From Gp6-AA40 sp035293405 (GTDB lineage: Bacteria > Acidobacteriota > Vicinamibacteria > Vicinamibacterales > UBA2999), in NCBI GenBank assembly GCA_035293405.1, contig DATDOE010000104.1:10327-74326 (forward strand): a DNA stretch of 64,000 nt. The letters are read 5' to 3'. The stretch's first letter is position 1. Every line of letters starts with the position of its first letter. Below are positions 35,301 to 43,306 of the stretch, in pieces. The notes under the pieces were generated by a model. The model worked only from the letters and a program-made list of their open reading frames with translations. It searched no databases and was not told the DNA's origin. The position numbers and the translations under genes are program-made.

Positions 35301-37921
35301 GCGCCGCGCGCGTCGTTCTTGACGACACGCGAGGGAATCTGGCACGTCAAATGGTGCCCCTTGTCGAGCCCGCGGATCTCCCGCCATTACAACCCGTACA
35401 CATTCCAGCGGCGCCGCCAGTGCTCGAGGTAGATCGTCACGGTGATTTGCTGTTCGATAACGGGTTCGGTGGCTTCTCTCCCGATGGACGCGAGTACGTC
35501 ATCCACCTTCCACCCGGTTCGCAGACACCCGCGCCCTGGTGCAACGTCCTAGCGAACGACGCGTTCGGCTGCCTCGTGAGCGAATCCGGGCTCGGATTCA
35601 CGTGGTCGCAGAACAGCGGCGAAAACCGCCTGACGCCGTGGACCAACGATCCGGTGCTCGATCCACCCGGCGAGGCCCTGTACCTCCGGGACGAGGAGGA
35701 TGCGCGCATCTGGACGCCGACGCCGAGCCCGGCTGGACGCGACGCGGCGTGTGAGGTTCGCCACGGCGCGGGCTACACGATCTGGGCACAGCGCAGTCAC
35801 GGATTCGAGCAGCGGCTCACCGTGTTTGTGCCGCCCGACGGGTCAGTAAAAATCGCGCGATTACAGCTCAAGAACCTCTGGAATCGCCCGCGCCGCGTGA
35901 CGGCAACCTACTATGTTGAGTGGCAGCTGGGCGCGCTTCCGAGCGTCGCGCGTCCGCAGATTGTCACCGCGTGGGATCCTCGCGGCACCTGCCTCCTCGC
36001 GTCCTCTGCCTGGAGCGCGGACTTCGGCGAGCGGGTCGCCTTTCTGACGTCCACGTTGCGGCCGCACGGCGTGACGACCGACCGGCGGGAATTCCTCGGC
36101 CTCGAGGGCGACCTAGCTGCACCGGCGGCACTGCGTCGCTGGGGCCTCAGCGGCCGCGCGGAGAGCGCGACGGATCCATGCGCGTGCTACCAAGTGCATC
36201 TCGACGTTGCGGCTGACGCGTCGGCGGAAGCCGTCTTCATCCTCGGCCAGGGAGACACCCGTCAGCAGGCGCTCGATCTCGCGCAATGCTGGCGCGATCC
36301 AGCACGCGTCGACGGTGCGTGGGCCGCGCTGCACGCGCATTGGGATCACGTCCTTGGGGCCGTCCGGGCGCGTACGCCGGATCCGGCGCTCGATCTGATG
36401 GTCAACCGCTGGTTGCTCTATCAGACGATGGCGTCACGGGTGCTCGCGCGCGCCGGGTTCTATCAGGCGGGTGGCGCGATCGGGTTCCGCGATCAACTGC
36501 AGGACGTGCTTGCACTGCTGCATGCGGACCCCACGCGCACGCGCGCGCACATCCTCGCGTGTGCGGCGCGGCAGTTCGAGGAAGGCGATGTCCTGCACTG
36601 GTGGCATCCACCGTCCGCCCGCGGCGTCCGCACGCGGTGCTCCGACGATCTCCTCTGGCTGCCGTGGGCAACCACCTCGTACATCGAGGCGACGGGTGAC
36701 CGGACGATCCTCGACGAAGAGGTGCCGTTCCTGCGAGCGCCGGCGCTCGCGCCGCATGAGAAGGACCGGTACGCGCGGTTCGAACTGTCGCCCGATCGTC
36801 GCTCCCTCTTCGAGCATTGCCAGCGTGCGCTCGAGCGTGCGGTGACGCGAGGCGCCCACGGCCTGCCCCTGATTGGAACCGGCGACTGGAACGACGGGAT
36901 GGATCGAGTCGGCGCGCAGGGGAAGGGTGAAAGCGTGTGGCTCGCCTGGTTCGCGATTGCCGTGATGAACGGCTTCGCCGCCCTGTGCCGGGACACTCGA
37001 CATGACGAGCTCGGCGAACAGTGGCAGCGTCGCGCGCGTGAGATGGCTCGAGCCGTCGAAGAGACGGCCTGGGATGGCGAATGGTACGTGCGCGCATTCG
37101 ACGATGATGGACGTCCCTGGGGATCGCGCCAGAACGACGAGTGCCGCATCGACGCGCTCGCCCAGGCCTGGGCGGTGCTGAGCGACGTCGCCGATCCTGA
37201 ACGGGCGCGGCAGGCGGTGCTGGCAGCGGAACGCGAGCTGCTGGACGAACGCGAACGACTGATTCGATTGCTCTGGCCTCCCTTCGACCGCACGCCGCGT
37301 GACCCGGGATACATCAAGGCGTATCCTCCCGGCATTCGCGAGAACGGAGGCCAGTACACGCACGCAGCCGCGTGGCTCGGACTCGCCTACGCGGCGCGCC
37401 ATGACGCCACACGCGCGTCTCGCGTGCTGCAGTGGCTGAACCCGATCACGCGGAGTGCGACGCGAGAGGCCGCCGAGCACCACAGAACGGAACCGTATGT
37501 CCTCGCCGCGGACATTGGTGCGGTGGCACCGCATGCCGGCTGCGGGGGGTGGACCTGGTACACGGGATCGGCCGCGTGGACTTGGCGACTGGCGGTCGAA
37601 GGCATCCTCGGCCTTCGGCTCCGAAACGGACGCCTGCGAATCGAGCCATGCCTGCCCCCCGAGTGGGAACGGTTCGAAGCGCAGGTCCGCCGCAACGGTG
37701 GAACGCTGGCGATTACGGTGGAGGTCTCCTCGGAGATCACGCTCGGTCGTCGCGAGACCGTTGTCGACGGCATCCGGTCCGAAGAGCCCGACGTGGCATT
37801 TCCTCCTGATGGCGCCACGCGCTCCGTGCACGTCCGCATTGGCCGCCAGGAAATGCAACTGCCGACGCCCGTTGGGACAGGCGCCATGAGCTCGTGCGAG
37901 CGTGTCTCAGGCCTAACCTGA
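29378..37921 (+). CDS. ndvB: Cyclic beta-1,2-glucan synthase
   Basis: 2847 residues, the usual size of NdvB/ChvB-type enzymes. Membrane segments lie near residues 317-375, 720-760, 790 and 850-885. A glycosyltransferase-84 domain has VTVDADTRLPQGA near 530 and RRWHRWMRGDWQLLPW near 675. A glucoamylase-like domain near 1375 carries GMSESGFASLDPSHHYRYQA. The C-terminal GH94 phosphorylase domain has PLIGTGDWNDGMDRVG with its general-acid Asp near 2500. Such enzymes initiate, elongate, trim and cyclise beta-1,2-glucan from UDP-glucose, giving osmoregulated periplasmic glucan. Coupling to a UspA gene under sigma-54 suggests stress-linked envelope adaptation. Confidence 0.93.
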   Translation: MSAAVGEPVYGALETAARELSGRHTAVESRARPLDSLQRVSALTAWLDRARAALADPAPEAAKAAEWLLDNDYLVERAIRQIQEDLPPGFYRRLPGLAQDEEERRLPRAYALAHGFLRASHLHVSLPAAIAFAQAYQKESAWLTIAELWAFPALLRLASLELLVTALARLVPDLESPILVPAHVHVPVDDTECVARSLTNLGRIAAIPWKTFFEATSRVEAILRTDPAGAYERMDFQTRDRYRVAVEEIAAWSGRGEVETALQVIAQSDRLRTHDPDCGHVGYWLIGEGRGTFERIVGCRPPARVSFWRWSFRHAGPIYATALVSGTAAALALPVLYLWAIGASVTGVILSSAIALLPGSVVAVTMVHWVVTRLVPPRVLPKLDFDRGIPPDWSTAVVIPALVGSTKEAEDLLAQLEEHYLANPASSVQFALLTDPPDAPVQRMPNDEAIEAALVDGIRNLNARHADNRFHVLHRHRRLNPSEGCWMGWERKRGKLEQFNRLVLGDPGGGFDVYEGRLEALRQIRFVVTVDADTRLPQGAVARLVGALAHPLNRPQFDEATGRVRSGYTVVQPRVEISPESGNRSLFARLYSGDTAIDIYSRAVSDVYQDLLGSGIYIGKGIYDVEAFQRSVEGRVPENALASHDLFEGAHGRVALATDIVVYENFPSQYEVFARRWHRWMRGDWQLLPWLGRHVPGAAGTRIPNGLPYLERWKIADNLRRSLMAPTLIALLIAGWLVLPGSPWMWTTLALLAPAAALFTDLVTGLAGGRRRGAVRGVLRNFVDHAGRWILTIVFLVQDAVLCIDAILRTLWRLYASHRKLLEWTTAAHVAHHFNGGSPADAWRRLWVGPATAVVLGGAVLAARPDALATAAPLLMLWVASPMIAWRIGHARATEREPLDEESILYLRRLARRTWLFFERFAGPDDHWLPPDNYQEHPGGELAHRTSPTNTGMLLLSSVSAWDLGFVGVPELAARVRNTLDTLHRLERHHGHFFNWYDTRMLIPLEPRYVSTVDSGNLAVSLLTLKEACREAARGPALGTQLWKGLRDLFDLLDTAAEDLPASGETDALRSVVRALATRATTIAHEALAATTDASVHSDRTKGWSGTLVCLCGDDRTALDQLVTAAVSRQGIPSRTLQDIRVWVERIHHHLRSMERDVETLAPWLRLIDTAPAGGLELAERLRHVLPPSLSLDDVAARCQDARHVLATATSERADGSVRPWIERLIDAVEAGERGAASLRDALTQLADRAEALALDMDFRPLFDAEPKLFRIGYNATADRLDPHHYDLLASEARLASFFAIAKGDVPLEHWFHLGRPITSVGGRLTLVSWGGSMFEYLMPALLLRRHPGGLLAESEHAAVDAHRRFARDAGIPWGMSESGFASLDPSHHYRYQAFGVPTIGLRRGLSRELVVAPYATALALLARPHDAVANLRELERLGMLGLYGMYEAADFRAEHATREARFGVVRSWMAHHQGMALAAIDNVLCNDTLVRRFHADRRVRTVEVLLQERVPRERPTEAARSRERAEAAARRPVPALPEAWDPVGPPGVPKVQLLGNGRMSSWISESGAGALHWQGQALTRWIPDPTRDHCGLWIYVRDEDSGQVWSVGRQPTGVVADEAACIFHAHLAEFRQRNHRIAIRMDVGVLPADDLEARRLSVANEDDRRRTLTLTTYGEVVLGPPRDDERHPAFSKLFVNSEWLPAARGLLFTRRPRHSNERPPVLLHAVILDPSLPVEVTGYETDRRAFLGRHGNPRRPRSVVEGLTGAVGWTLDPIFALQVRVMLDPGQRAELCFVTAAAGSRELVLKLAERYDATTAVDWAIQDAAITAAQEATRLRLRPSELPDLQTLASLLLAPHAALRASASQRAANRLGQSRLWGTGISGDAPILLLRTSDPRSELLPVLVRGHELWRRRGLQVDLVVLRSGTSTYAEPLRERLTDLLEGIGAHGTLAGSGGVHLVIADQIPEEEARLLECAARVVLDDTRGNLARQMVPLVEPADLPPLQPVHIPAAPPVLEVDRHGDLLFDNGFGGFSPDGREYVIHLPPGSQTPAPWCNVLANDAFGCLVSESGLGFTWSQNSGENRLTPWTNDPVLDPPGEALYLRDEEDARIWTPTPSPAGRDAACEVRHGAGYTIWAQRSHGFEQRLTVFVPPDGSVKIARLQLKNLWNRPRRVTATYYVEWQLGALPSVARPQIVTAWDPRGTCLLASSAWSADFGERVAFLTSTLRPHGVTTDRREFLGLEGDLAAPAALRRWGLSGRAESATDPCACYQVHLDVAADASAEAVFILGQGDTRQQALDLAQCWRDPARVDGAWAALHAHWDHVLGAVRARTPDPALDLMVNRWLLYQTMASRVLARAGFYQAGGAIGFRDQLQDVLALLHADPTRTRAHILACAARQFEEGDVLHWWHPPSARGVRTRCSDDLLWLPWATTSYIEATGDRTILDEEVPFLRAPALAPHEKDRYARFELSPDRRSLFEHCQRALERAVTRGAHGLPLIGTGDWNDGMDRVGAQGKGESVWLAWFAIAVMNGFAALCRDTRHDELGEQWQRRAREMARAVEETAWDGEWYVRAFDDDGRPWGSRQNDECRIDALAQAWAVLSDVADPERARQAVLAAERELLDERERLIRLLWPPFDRTPRDPGYIKAYPPGIRENGGQYTHAAAWLGLAYAARHDATRASRVLQWLNPITRSATREAAEHHRTEPYVLAADIGAVAPHAGCGGWTWYTGSAAWTWRLAVEGILGLRLRNGRLRIEPCLPPEWERFEAQVRRNGGTLAITVEVSSEITLGRRETVVDGIRSEEPDVAFPPDGATRSVHVRIGRQEMQLPTPVGTGAMSSCERVSGLT

Positions 37922-38057
37922 GGTCGATGATTGAGCAGGTGGCTCACGACATCGGCACCGCGCAGGAGATCGAGAAGTGGAGTATGCGAATGCACAATAG
38001 GTCACCGGGCCGGCCGCGAATTGCTTTGCCGCGTGCCGCGTGTCCATTCGAGAAGCA

Positions 38058-38681
38058 CTAACGCGGTTGCATCACGATGTCCTTGAGCTTTCCTCGCGCC
38101 GCCAGGAGCCGCTCAACGGCGCGATCATCGTCTTCGTCGTACAGATCGCCAAGCACTTCTTCGAGGATGTCTTCCAGAGTGACGATCCCAACCGGCGCGC
38201 CCTCACGACCGATGACGATTCCCATGTGACTTCGGCGCGTCTGCAGAAGCCTGAGGACGCTCAACAATGCGTCTTCAGGGCCGACGGTCACTGCGGGCCT
38301 CACGAGCGTACGCCAGTCTTGCTGTCCGGCCGCGAGAAACGTCAGGAGCTCCTTCGTGTGCAAAATGCCGCTCACCTCGCCATCACGGAGAATGGGCAAC
38401 CGCGTGTGACCAGACGCGAGAGCGAGATCGGCCAGTGACTGCGGCAACATGGACGCATCCGCTGTGACCGTTTGTGACCAGGGAACCATCGCATCGCGGA
38501 CGCGGCGCTGCGCAAGATCGATCAGATCGAGCGCATAGTGCTGTCGGGTGACGGCGCCTGGGCCTCCCCGCCCCGGACCGAACGGCGCTCGAGGTATTCG
38601 AGCGACGAGCGCCCTCGTGACCCATGCGAGGACGCCCACGATCGGGGCGTTACCCCGACCCCATTGATGGTTCACAGACAT
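38058..38681 (-). CDS. CNNM/HlyC-CorC-type CBS protein lacking its membrane domain
   Basis: 207 residues from ATG 38681. It keeps the loop after DUF21 (VLAWVTRALVARIPRAPFG) and the CBS pair (RVRDAMVPWSQTVTADASML, HTRLPILRDGEVSGILHTKE, MGIVIGREGAPVGIVTLEDI then LEEVLGDLYDE). The N-terminal four-helix DUF21 transporter domain and the C-terminal CorC/HlyC transporter-associated domain are missing. Full members (over 400 residues) are membrane divalent-cation exporters or regulators; this is either a stand-alone CBS sensor or a decaying remnant at the end of the leftward operon. Confidence 0.75.
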   Translation of the reverse strand: MSVNHQWGRGNAPIVGVLAWVTRALVARIPRAPFGPGRGGPGAVTRQHYALDLIDLAQRRVRDAMVPWSQTVTADASMLPQSLADLALASGHTRLPILRDGEVSGILHTKELLTFLAAGQQDWRTLVRPAVTVGPEDALLSVLRLLQTRRSHMGIVIGREGAPVGIVTLEDILEEVLGDLYDEDDDRAVERLLAARGKLKDIVMQPR

Positions 38682-38752
38682 GCACCACCTTGACCGGCCC
38701 CGTTGCGTCACCACGTTCGAAAAGGTCCGCCATGAGATGGCCTCCATGCCAA

Positions 38753-40042
38753 TCACCCTCGAGGACGACGACGGAGACGAAGAACCCATCGTTGTCCGGC
38801 GAGCGTCCACACCGCCCAGGCGAGCCCTTTCTCACACACCGAACGGTGCCAGGAAGGGCTCACTTCAACGCTGCGTGCCAGGTCGGCGTCATGCTGCGCC
38901 CGCGCTTCACGGGCGAACGCCTCGTCCCGCACCGCGATGTTGATCTCGTCCAGGTACTCGAACGACATCATGTCGAAATTGGTCGTTCCCACGACCGACC
39001 ACAGCTGATCGACGATCATGAGCTTCTGGTGAATCATCGACGGCTGATACTCGAACAGCCGAATTCCGGCGTCGAGCAGCGGACGGAACAGCCGCCGGCT
39101 GCTGAGGCGCACCCAGGGGTGATCCATGCGATGGCCGGGCAGCAGGATGATGACGGAAACGCCGCTGCGCGCACGATCGATAAGGGTCGACAGGAACGAT
39201 GGGTCAGGAACGAAGTACGGCGTCGTCAGCCGAATCTCACGCGAGGCGCACTCGATAAGGCCCTGGAACAGCGCGCGGGAGCCCGCGAAGGCCAGAGAGT
39301 TCTTCACGACGACTGCGTCCGTCGTCCCGCGCGGTTCGATGGGTGGAAACCATTTCTGGCCCGCCAGGATGTCACCCCGGCACTCCAGCCAGTTTTCGGC
39401 AAAGACGGCCTGACACGATGCGACAACCGGACCCTCGACTCGGACCATCGTGTCGCGCCAGGGCGGTTGGCCCTTGTAGTCGGTGGCCCACCAGTCCGAA
39501 ATGCCGGCGCCTCCGGTGTACGCCACGTGGCCGTCGACCACCAGAATCTCGCGGTGCGTGCTGTTGGTCAGCCGGTGGGCGCGGCGCCATCTCGCCCGCG
39601 GGTGCCACGCGATCTCGCATCCCGCCGCAGCCAGGCGCTGCACGTGACGGCGGCGCAGACGACGGCTGCCGAACGCGTCCAGGATGATGCGGACGTGCAC
39701 ACCTGCGCTGGCGCGCTCGACGAGTGCTGCCGTGAACGCGTCACCCGTACGTCCGGGATGAAAGATGTAACACTCGAGGGCAATCGATCGCTGGGCGCCG
39801 GAAATCGCCGCCAGCATCTCCGGATAGAACTGCGCACCGTCTTCGAGGCGCGTCATCCTGTTGCCGCCAACCATGGTGATGGCAAGCGCGGACGATAGTG
39901 CGTGCACGAACTCGCATGAGGTGAGGTCGAAACGACGGTCGAATCGATAGACGACCGTCGGTGTGGCCAGTGCCACGATCCCCAACCACACGAGGACGAC
40001 GCCCACTCCAGCCACGATCAAGACAAACGTCACGAACTCCAC
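38753..40042 (-). CDS. Phospholipase D / cardiolipin synthase-like protein
   Basis: 429 residues from ATG 40042 with an N-terminal membrane anchor (FVLIVAGVGVVLVWLGIVAL). Two PLD domains are present. The second has a canonical HKD motif, MIHQKLMIVDQLWSVVGTTN then FD. The first reads THREILVVDGHVAYTGGAG, with Glu where the HxK lysine is expected. SIALECYIFHPGRTGD and FPDPSFLS-type elements support a cardiolipin-synthase-like fold. Members join phosphatidylglycerol into cardiolipin or cleave phospholipid head groups. The altered first motif may reduce activity. It belongs to the leftward UspA-CapA transcript. Confidence 0.85.
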   Translation of the reverse strand: MEFVTFVLIVAGVGVVLVWLGIVALATPTVVYRFDRRFDLTSCEFVHALSSALAITMVGGNRMTRLEDGAQFYPEMLAAISGAQRSIALECYIFHPGRTGDAFTAALVERASAGVHVRIILDAFGSRRLRRRHVQRLAAAGCEIAWHPRARWRRAHRLTNSTHREILVVDGHVAYTGGAGISDWWATDYKGQPPWRDTMVRVEGPVVASCQAVFAENWLECRGDILAGQKWFPPIEPRGTTDAVVVKNSLAFAGSRALFQGLIECASREIRLTTPYFVPDPSFLSTLIDRARSGVSVIILLPGHRMDHPWVRLSSRRLFRPLLDAGIRLFEYQPSMIHQKLMIVDQLWSVVGTTNFDMMSFEYLDEINIAVRDEAFAREARAQHDADLARSVEVSPSWHRSVCEKGLAWAVWTLAGQRWVLRLRRRPRG

Positions 40043-40092
40043 GATTCACACCCGAGCGTCCTGTACCCCGAGAGACATGTCCGTCCGTCTTC

Positions 40093-40986
40093 TTACGACC
40101 GCCTCACGATAAGGACGGGGCACGCTGACGTGCGAATCACGTGGTGTGTGGTCGATCCGAAAACCAGCAGATCGAGTGCCCCCCGGCCATGGACGCCCAT
40201 TACGATCAGATCCGATTGCTGCGCGGTGGCGTATCGGACTATCTCGCGGTACGCTCGACCTTCCACGACGGCTGTGTCCACCGTGCAGTAGGTACGTGCC
40301 TGCTCCGGAATCAGCCCATGCAGTTTGCGCCGGGCATCGGCCGCGGTCGCTTCGCGAATTCGGGAGAGGTCGGGCACAGGCACGGCTGGTTCGCCGACCA
40401 ATACCGGAGGGAATTCGACAACGTGCAACACAGTGAGCTGTGCGTCGGCCTCCTCGGCCATGTTGATGGCATACGCCAGCGCATCGAGCGAGCTCTCCGA
40501 AAAATCAACGGCGCAGAGAATCCGACGGAACTGGATCGGCGAGCCGGCTGGGACGTCGGGAGCTCGCGGCGGAACGACCAACGCCGGACAGGTTGCTTTC
40601 CGAATGACCTTCTCCGTCACGGAGCCGAGAAAGAGCCGCTGAAAGCCCGACCGCCCGTGTGTGCCGATCACGAGCAGGTCAGCGTGCCTCGCACCGACCT
40701 GTGCCAGGATTTCCTCGTGAATGTAGGGCGCCTCCTGAATGTCGAACTCGACGGGAACGTCTCGCGGCACGGCGGACGCCATTCGCCGCAGGTCGCTCAT
40801 GAGTCGCTCCCGATCGGCATCCTCCAGGACCAGCGGCGGAAGATCCATCGTGGGGAGGTTCGCGAACACATACAGCAGCGTCAGCCGAGCCTCGTACCAG
40901 CGAGCGATCGCTGCAGCGTGATCGAGCGCATGCTGCGAGATCTCGGAGCAATCAACCGGACAGAGTACGTGAACAATGCGGATCAT
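40093..40986 (-). CDS. Tandem universal stress protein (UspA)
   Basis: 297 residues from ATG 40986. Domain 1: VHVLCPVDCSEISQHALDHA to VIGTHGRSGFQRLFLGSVTE then KVIRKATCPALVVP. Domain 2: FRRILCAVDFSESSLDALAY to VMGVHGRGALDLLVFGSTTH then HVIRTSACPVLIV. Both halves carry the G-x2-G-x9-G-S/T ATP-binding motif, unlike the UspA at 28371. It follows CapA in the leftward operon, with a perfect 16-bp palindrome in between that could give separate control. Confidence 0.95.
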   Translation of the reverse strand: MIRIVHVLCPVDCSEISQHALDHAAAIARWYEARLTLLYVFANLPTMDLPPLVLEDADRERLMSDLRRMASAVPRDVPVEFDIQEAPYIHEEILAQVGARHADLLVIGTHGRSGFQRLFLGSVTEKVIRKATCPALVVPPRAPDVPAGSPIQFRRILCAVDFSESSLDALAYAINMAEEADAQLTVLHVVEFPPVLVGEPAVPVPDLSRIREATAADARRKLHGLIPEQARTYCTVDTAVVEGRAYREIVRYATAQQSDLIVMGVHGRGALDLLVFGSTTHHVIRTSACPVLIVRRS

Positions 40987-41037
40987 CGTGGCGCCTCAAC
41001 TAGCGCGGAATAAACGCGCCCTCGTATTCCACGCGAA

Positions 41038-41053
41038 TGATTCACGTGAATCA
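41038..41053. promoter_or_regulatory. Perfect 16-bp palindrome TGATTCACGTGAATCA
   Basis: A fully symmetrical sequence covering the CapA stop codon and lying about 52 bp upstream of the UspA start. It looks like a dimeric-regulator operator; the regulator is unknown. Confidence 0.45.
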
Positions 41054-42166
41054 CGCGTGTTTCTGGCTCAAGCGTAATGCGCCGTGTTCCGTTAGCGCCA
41101 CGTGTGCGCCGAACGGGCGGCTGATCTCGTTCACTGTGTCACAGATCCATCGCCCATCGGCCAACGAGGCTCGATTGAGCCGCATGTGCCGAATCTGCAA
41201 CGGCGTCATCTCCAACATCAGGAGCCGCCCGGTCTGCTGGCTGACCGACGGAAAGAACATCAGCACCAGGTCGTCGCGGTACCGTTCGTAGCCCGTAATG
41301 CCCTCGTAGTCGTCGATGAAGTCTCCGCAGCCATAGAGAATGAGTCGGTCGCGGTAGATCTCAATCGGTCGCACATGATGCGAGGAATGGCCGTAGACGA
41401 TGTCGATGCCGCCCTCGACGAGCCGGTGCGCAAAGTTGATGTGCTGCCGTGGCACGTCATATCCCCAGTTGCCTCCCCAGTGGATCGACAGGACGGCGAC
41501 GTCCCCCGGCAGCTTGTGACGGGCGACGCGCGCGGCGACGTCTGCCGCTGTCTCGTCAGACAAGTCGGGCAAGAGGTTCACACCCGGTACTCCGGTCAGC
41601 GCCGCCCAATGGTCCGGCACGCCGCTGCTCTCGTGTGCACACGCGCCGACGATCAGATGTTGGCCGCCGGGAAGCGCATGCACGACAGGGTTCATCGCCT
41701 CGTCACGGTTGCGTCCGGCGCCCACGGCTCGGACGTCCGCCTTCCGAAGCGTCTCGAGCGTCTCGATGAGTCCCGCGGGCCCGTAGTCGAGCACGTGGTT
41801 GTTGGCGAGGATGCAGATATCGAGGCGCGCCGCACGCAGGCAACCCACGTTGTCCGGGTGCATGCGATAGTTGATGCTCTTCGGCTCGTGCTCGCCGCTG
41901 TGTGTGATGCTCGTTTCCAGGTTGACCAGACGTGCGGCGGGGGCCATGCGCGCCCACTCGGCGAGCGCGTCGCCCCAGATGTAGTCCGAGCCGACACCTC
42001 GGGGTACCGGCCCGGATATCTGCTCCGCGAGTCGCACGTACTCTCGCGCATCGGTGACGTACGGCTCGTGGAGCTCCGGCGCCGACGGGCGGGTCAGGAT
42101 CTGGTCAATGCCGCGACCAGTCATCACATCGCCGGCGAGAAAGAGCGTGATCGACGCCTCGTCCAT
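41051..42166 (-). CDS. CapA family (poly-gamma-glutamate capsule-type) metallophosphatase
   Basis: 371 residues from ATG 42166. CapA-type calcineurin-like motifs: ITLFLAGDVMTGRGIDQIL (metal D), ARLVNLETSITHSGE (N-L-E), DICILANNHVLDYGPAGLIE (ANNH), VAVLSIHWGGNWGY (HWG) and VYGHSSHHVRPIEIYRDRLI (GHS-H). It lacks a signal peptide or membrane helix, so it is probably not the classical capsule-anchoring CapA; a CapA-like gene occurs in the mycobacterial DosR regulon. The start abuts the upstream hypothetical gene's stop. Confidence 0.88.
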   Translation of the reverse strand: MDEASITLFLAGDVMTGRGIDQILTRPSAPELHEPYVTDAREYVRLAEQISGPVPRGVGSDYIWGDALAEWARMAPAARLVNLETSITHSGEHEPKSINYRMHPDNVGCLRAARLDICILANNHVLDYGPAGLIETLETLRKADVRAVGAGRNRDEAMNPVVHALPGGQHLIVGACAHESSGVPDHWAALTGVPGVNLLPDLSDETAADVAARVARHKLPGDVAVLSIHWGGNWGYDVPRQHINFAHRLVEGGIDIVYGHSSHHVRPIEIYRDRLILYGCGDFIDDYEGITGYERYRDDLVLMFFPSVSQQTGRLLMLEMTPLQIRHMRLNRASLADGRWICDTVNEISRPFGAHVALTEHGALRLSQKHA

Positions 42167-43275
42167 CAGCGGACTCCAGGGCGCCCCTTTGCAAAGGGAT
42201 CAGAGATCTCGTCAGGCGGATTGCCGCTCTCCAGGCGCGCGCGCAGACCCCGTACGATCAGCGGCGCCTGACGCTCGACGCGGTCTTCGAGCACGCCACG
42301 CCCGAATGCGCAGAAGAACCCCCTGAGCATGTCGACCTGTGATCGATTCACGTACGCCAGATACGGCGCGCTATTTGCGGCATCCCGCACGACCATCGTC
42401 AGGCCGAGGCCGCCTTCGAGATAGTGCGTAGCGAAGATCTGCTTTCCGGCAACGAGAATTGCCGGCAGCCGATGATCCGACTCGGGACGAACGATGCCCA
42501 CGTGGGTGATGCTGACGACCGGCTTTCCGTCGCCGTAGTGTTCCTTCGACCAGTAGAAGAACGACTCCACGGAGGAATCCGCATGCGGATATTCCTTCAA
42601 CCAGGCGACGACGTGCGGCAGTTTTGCGAGATACGGCGACTGCTCCACGATCGCCGAGAGCGCCTCGTCCGGCTTCCTCGGCTTCTTGCGATCGGCAGGG
42701 GGTGCCAGCGCGCCCAGGCCGCCCGCCTGATATTGCACCACCCGCTCCACGAGCAACCGGCGAAACTCCCGCTGCAGGACGTCGCGCCATTCAGCACCGG
42801 CCGTCGCCACAACACCTGTCAAGGATTCGATGTCTCCGGCCGACAACTTGAGGCCACAATTACCAGGGTGGCACTGGCGAACCGCATCCAGGTCGCGTTG
42901 ATCGAGGGTGAGGTCCTCGAGGTCGGATGGACGTGGCGGGTCTGAGAAGCGCCCGATCGCCAGTACGAACTTGCTGCGTTTGAGCTCGGCAATCGCGCGC
43001 GTCCACGCCACCAGCGCGTCGGGCGGTGCATTCAGCCGTGTGGCGACGAACACGGCGAGCTGTGCGCCCTTCCCGGACAAGACGCGGGCAATGACCTGAT
43101 CGCGGTCGAGATCCGCTCTGTCTCGCGCCGACACCACGACCGACGGGGCGAGGAATTCAAACGGGTCGCGCCCTGCTTGCTGTGCGCCTCCGAAGGGACC
43201 CGTCTCGAGCGACAACGCGACAGCAGCCGCTGTCCAAATCAGTCGTCGGGATAATGCATGCCGCATGGGAGACAT
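42166..43275 (-). CDS. Secreted hypothetical protein
   Basis: About 369 residues if ATG 43275 is used; ATG 43290 and 43266 are alternatives. A signal-peptide-like start (RRLIWTAAAVALSLETGPFG then GAQQ) precedes a mature region with no recognised catalytic motif: FEFLAPSVVVSARDRADLDR, VRQCHPGNCGLKLSAGDIES, and later SFFYWSKEHYGDGKPVVSIT and KQIFATHYLEGGLGLTMVVR. I recognise it only as a conserved-looking exported protein. It is translationally adjacent to CapA and downstream of the BON operon. Confidence 0.6.
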   Translation of the reverse strand: MSPMRHALSRRLIWTAAAVALSLETGPFGGAQQAGRDPFEFLAPSVVVSARDRADLDRDQVIARVLSGKGAQLAVFVATRLNAPPDALVAWTRAIAELKRSKFVLAIGRFSDPPRPSDLEDLTLDQRDLDAVRQCHPGNCGLKLSAGDIESLTGVVATAGAEWRDVLQREFRRLLVERVVQYQAGGLGALAPPADRKKPRKPDEALSAIVEQSPYLAKLPHVVAWLKEYPHADSSVESFFYWSKEHYGDGKPVVSITHVGIVRPESDHRLPAILVAGKQIFATHYLEGGLGLTMVVRDAANSAPYLAYVNRSQVDMLRGFFCAFGRGVLEDRVERQAPLIVRGLRARLESGNPPDEISDPFAKGRPGVR

Positions 43276-43306
43276 CTCGCGCCGGATCACCCGCGTTCGG
43301 CAGGCG

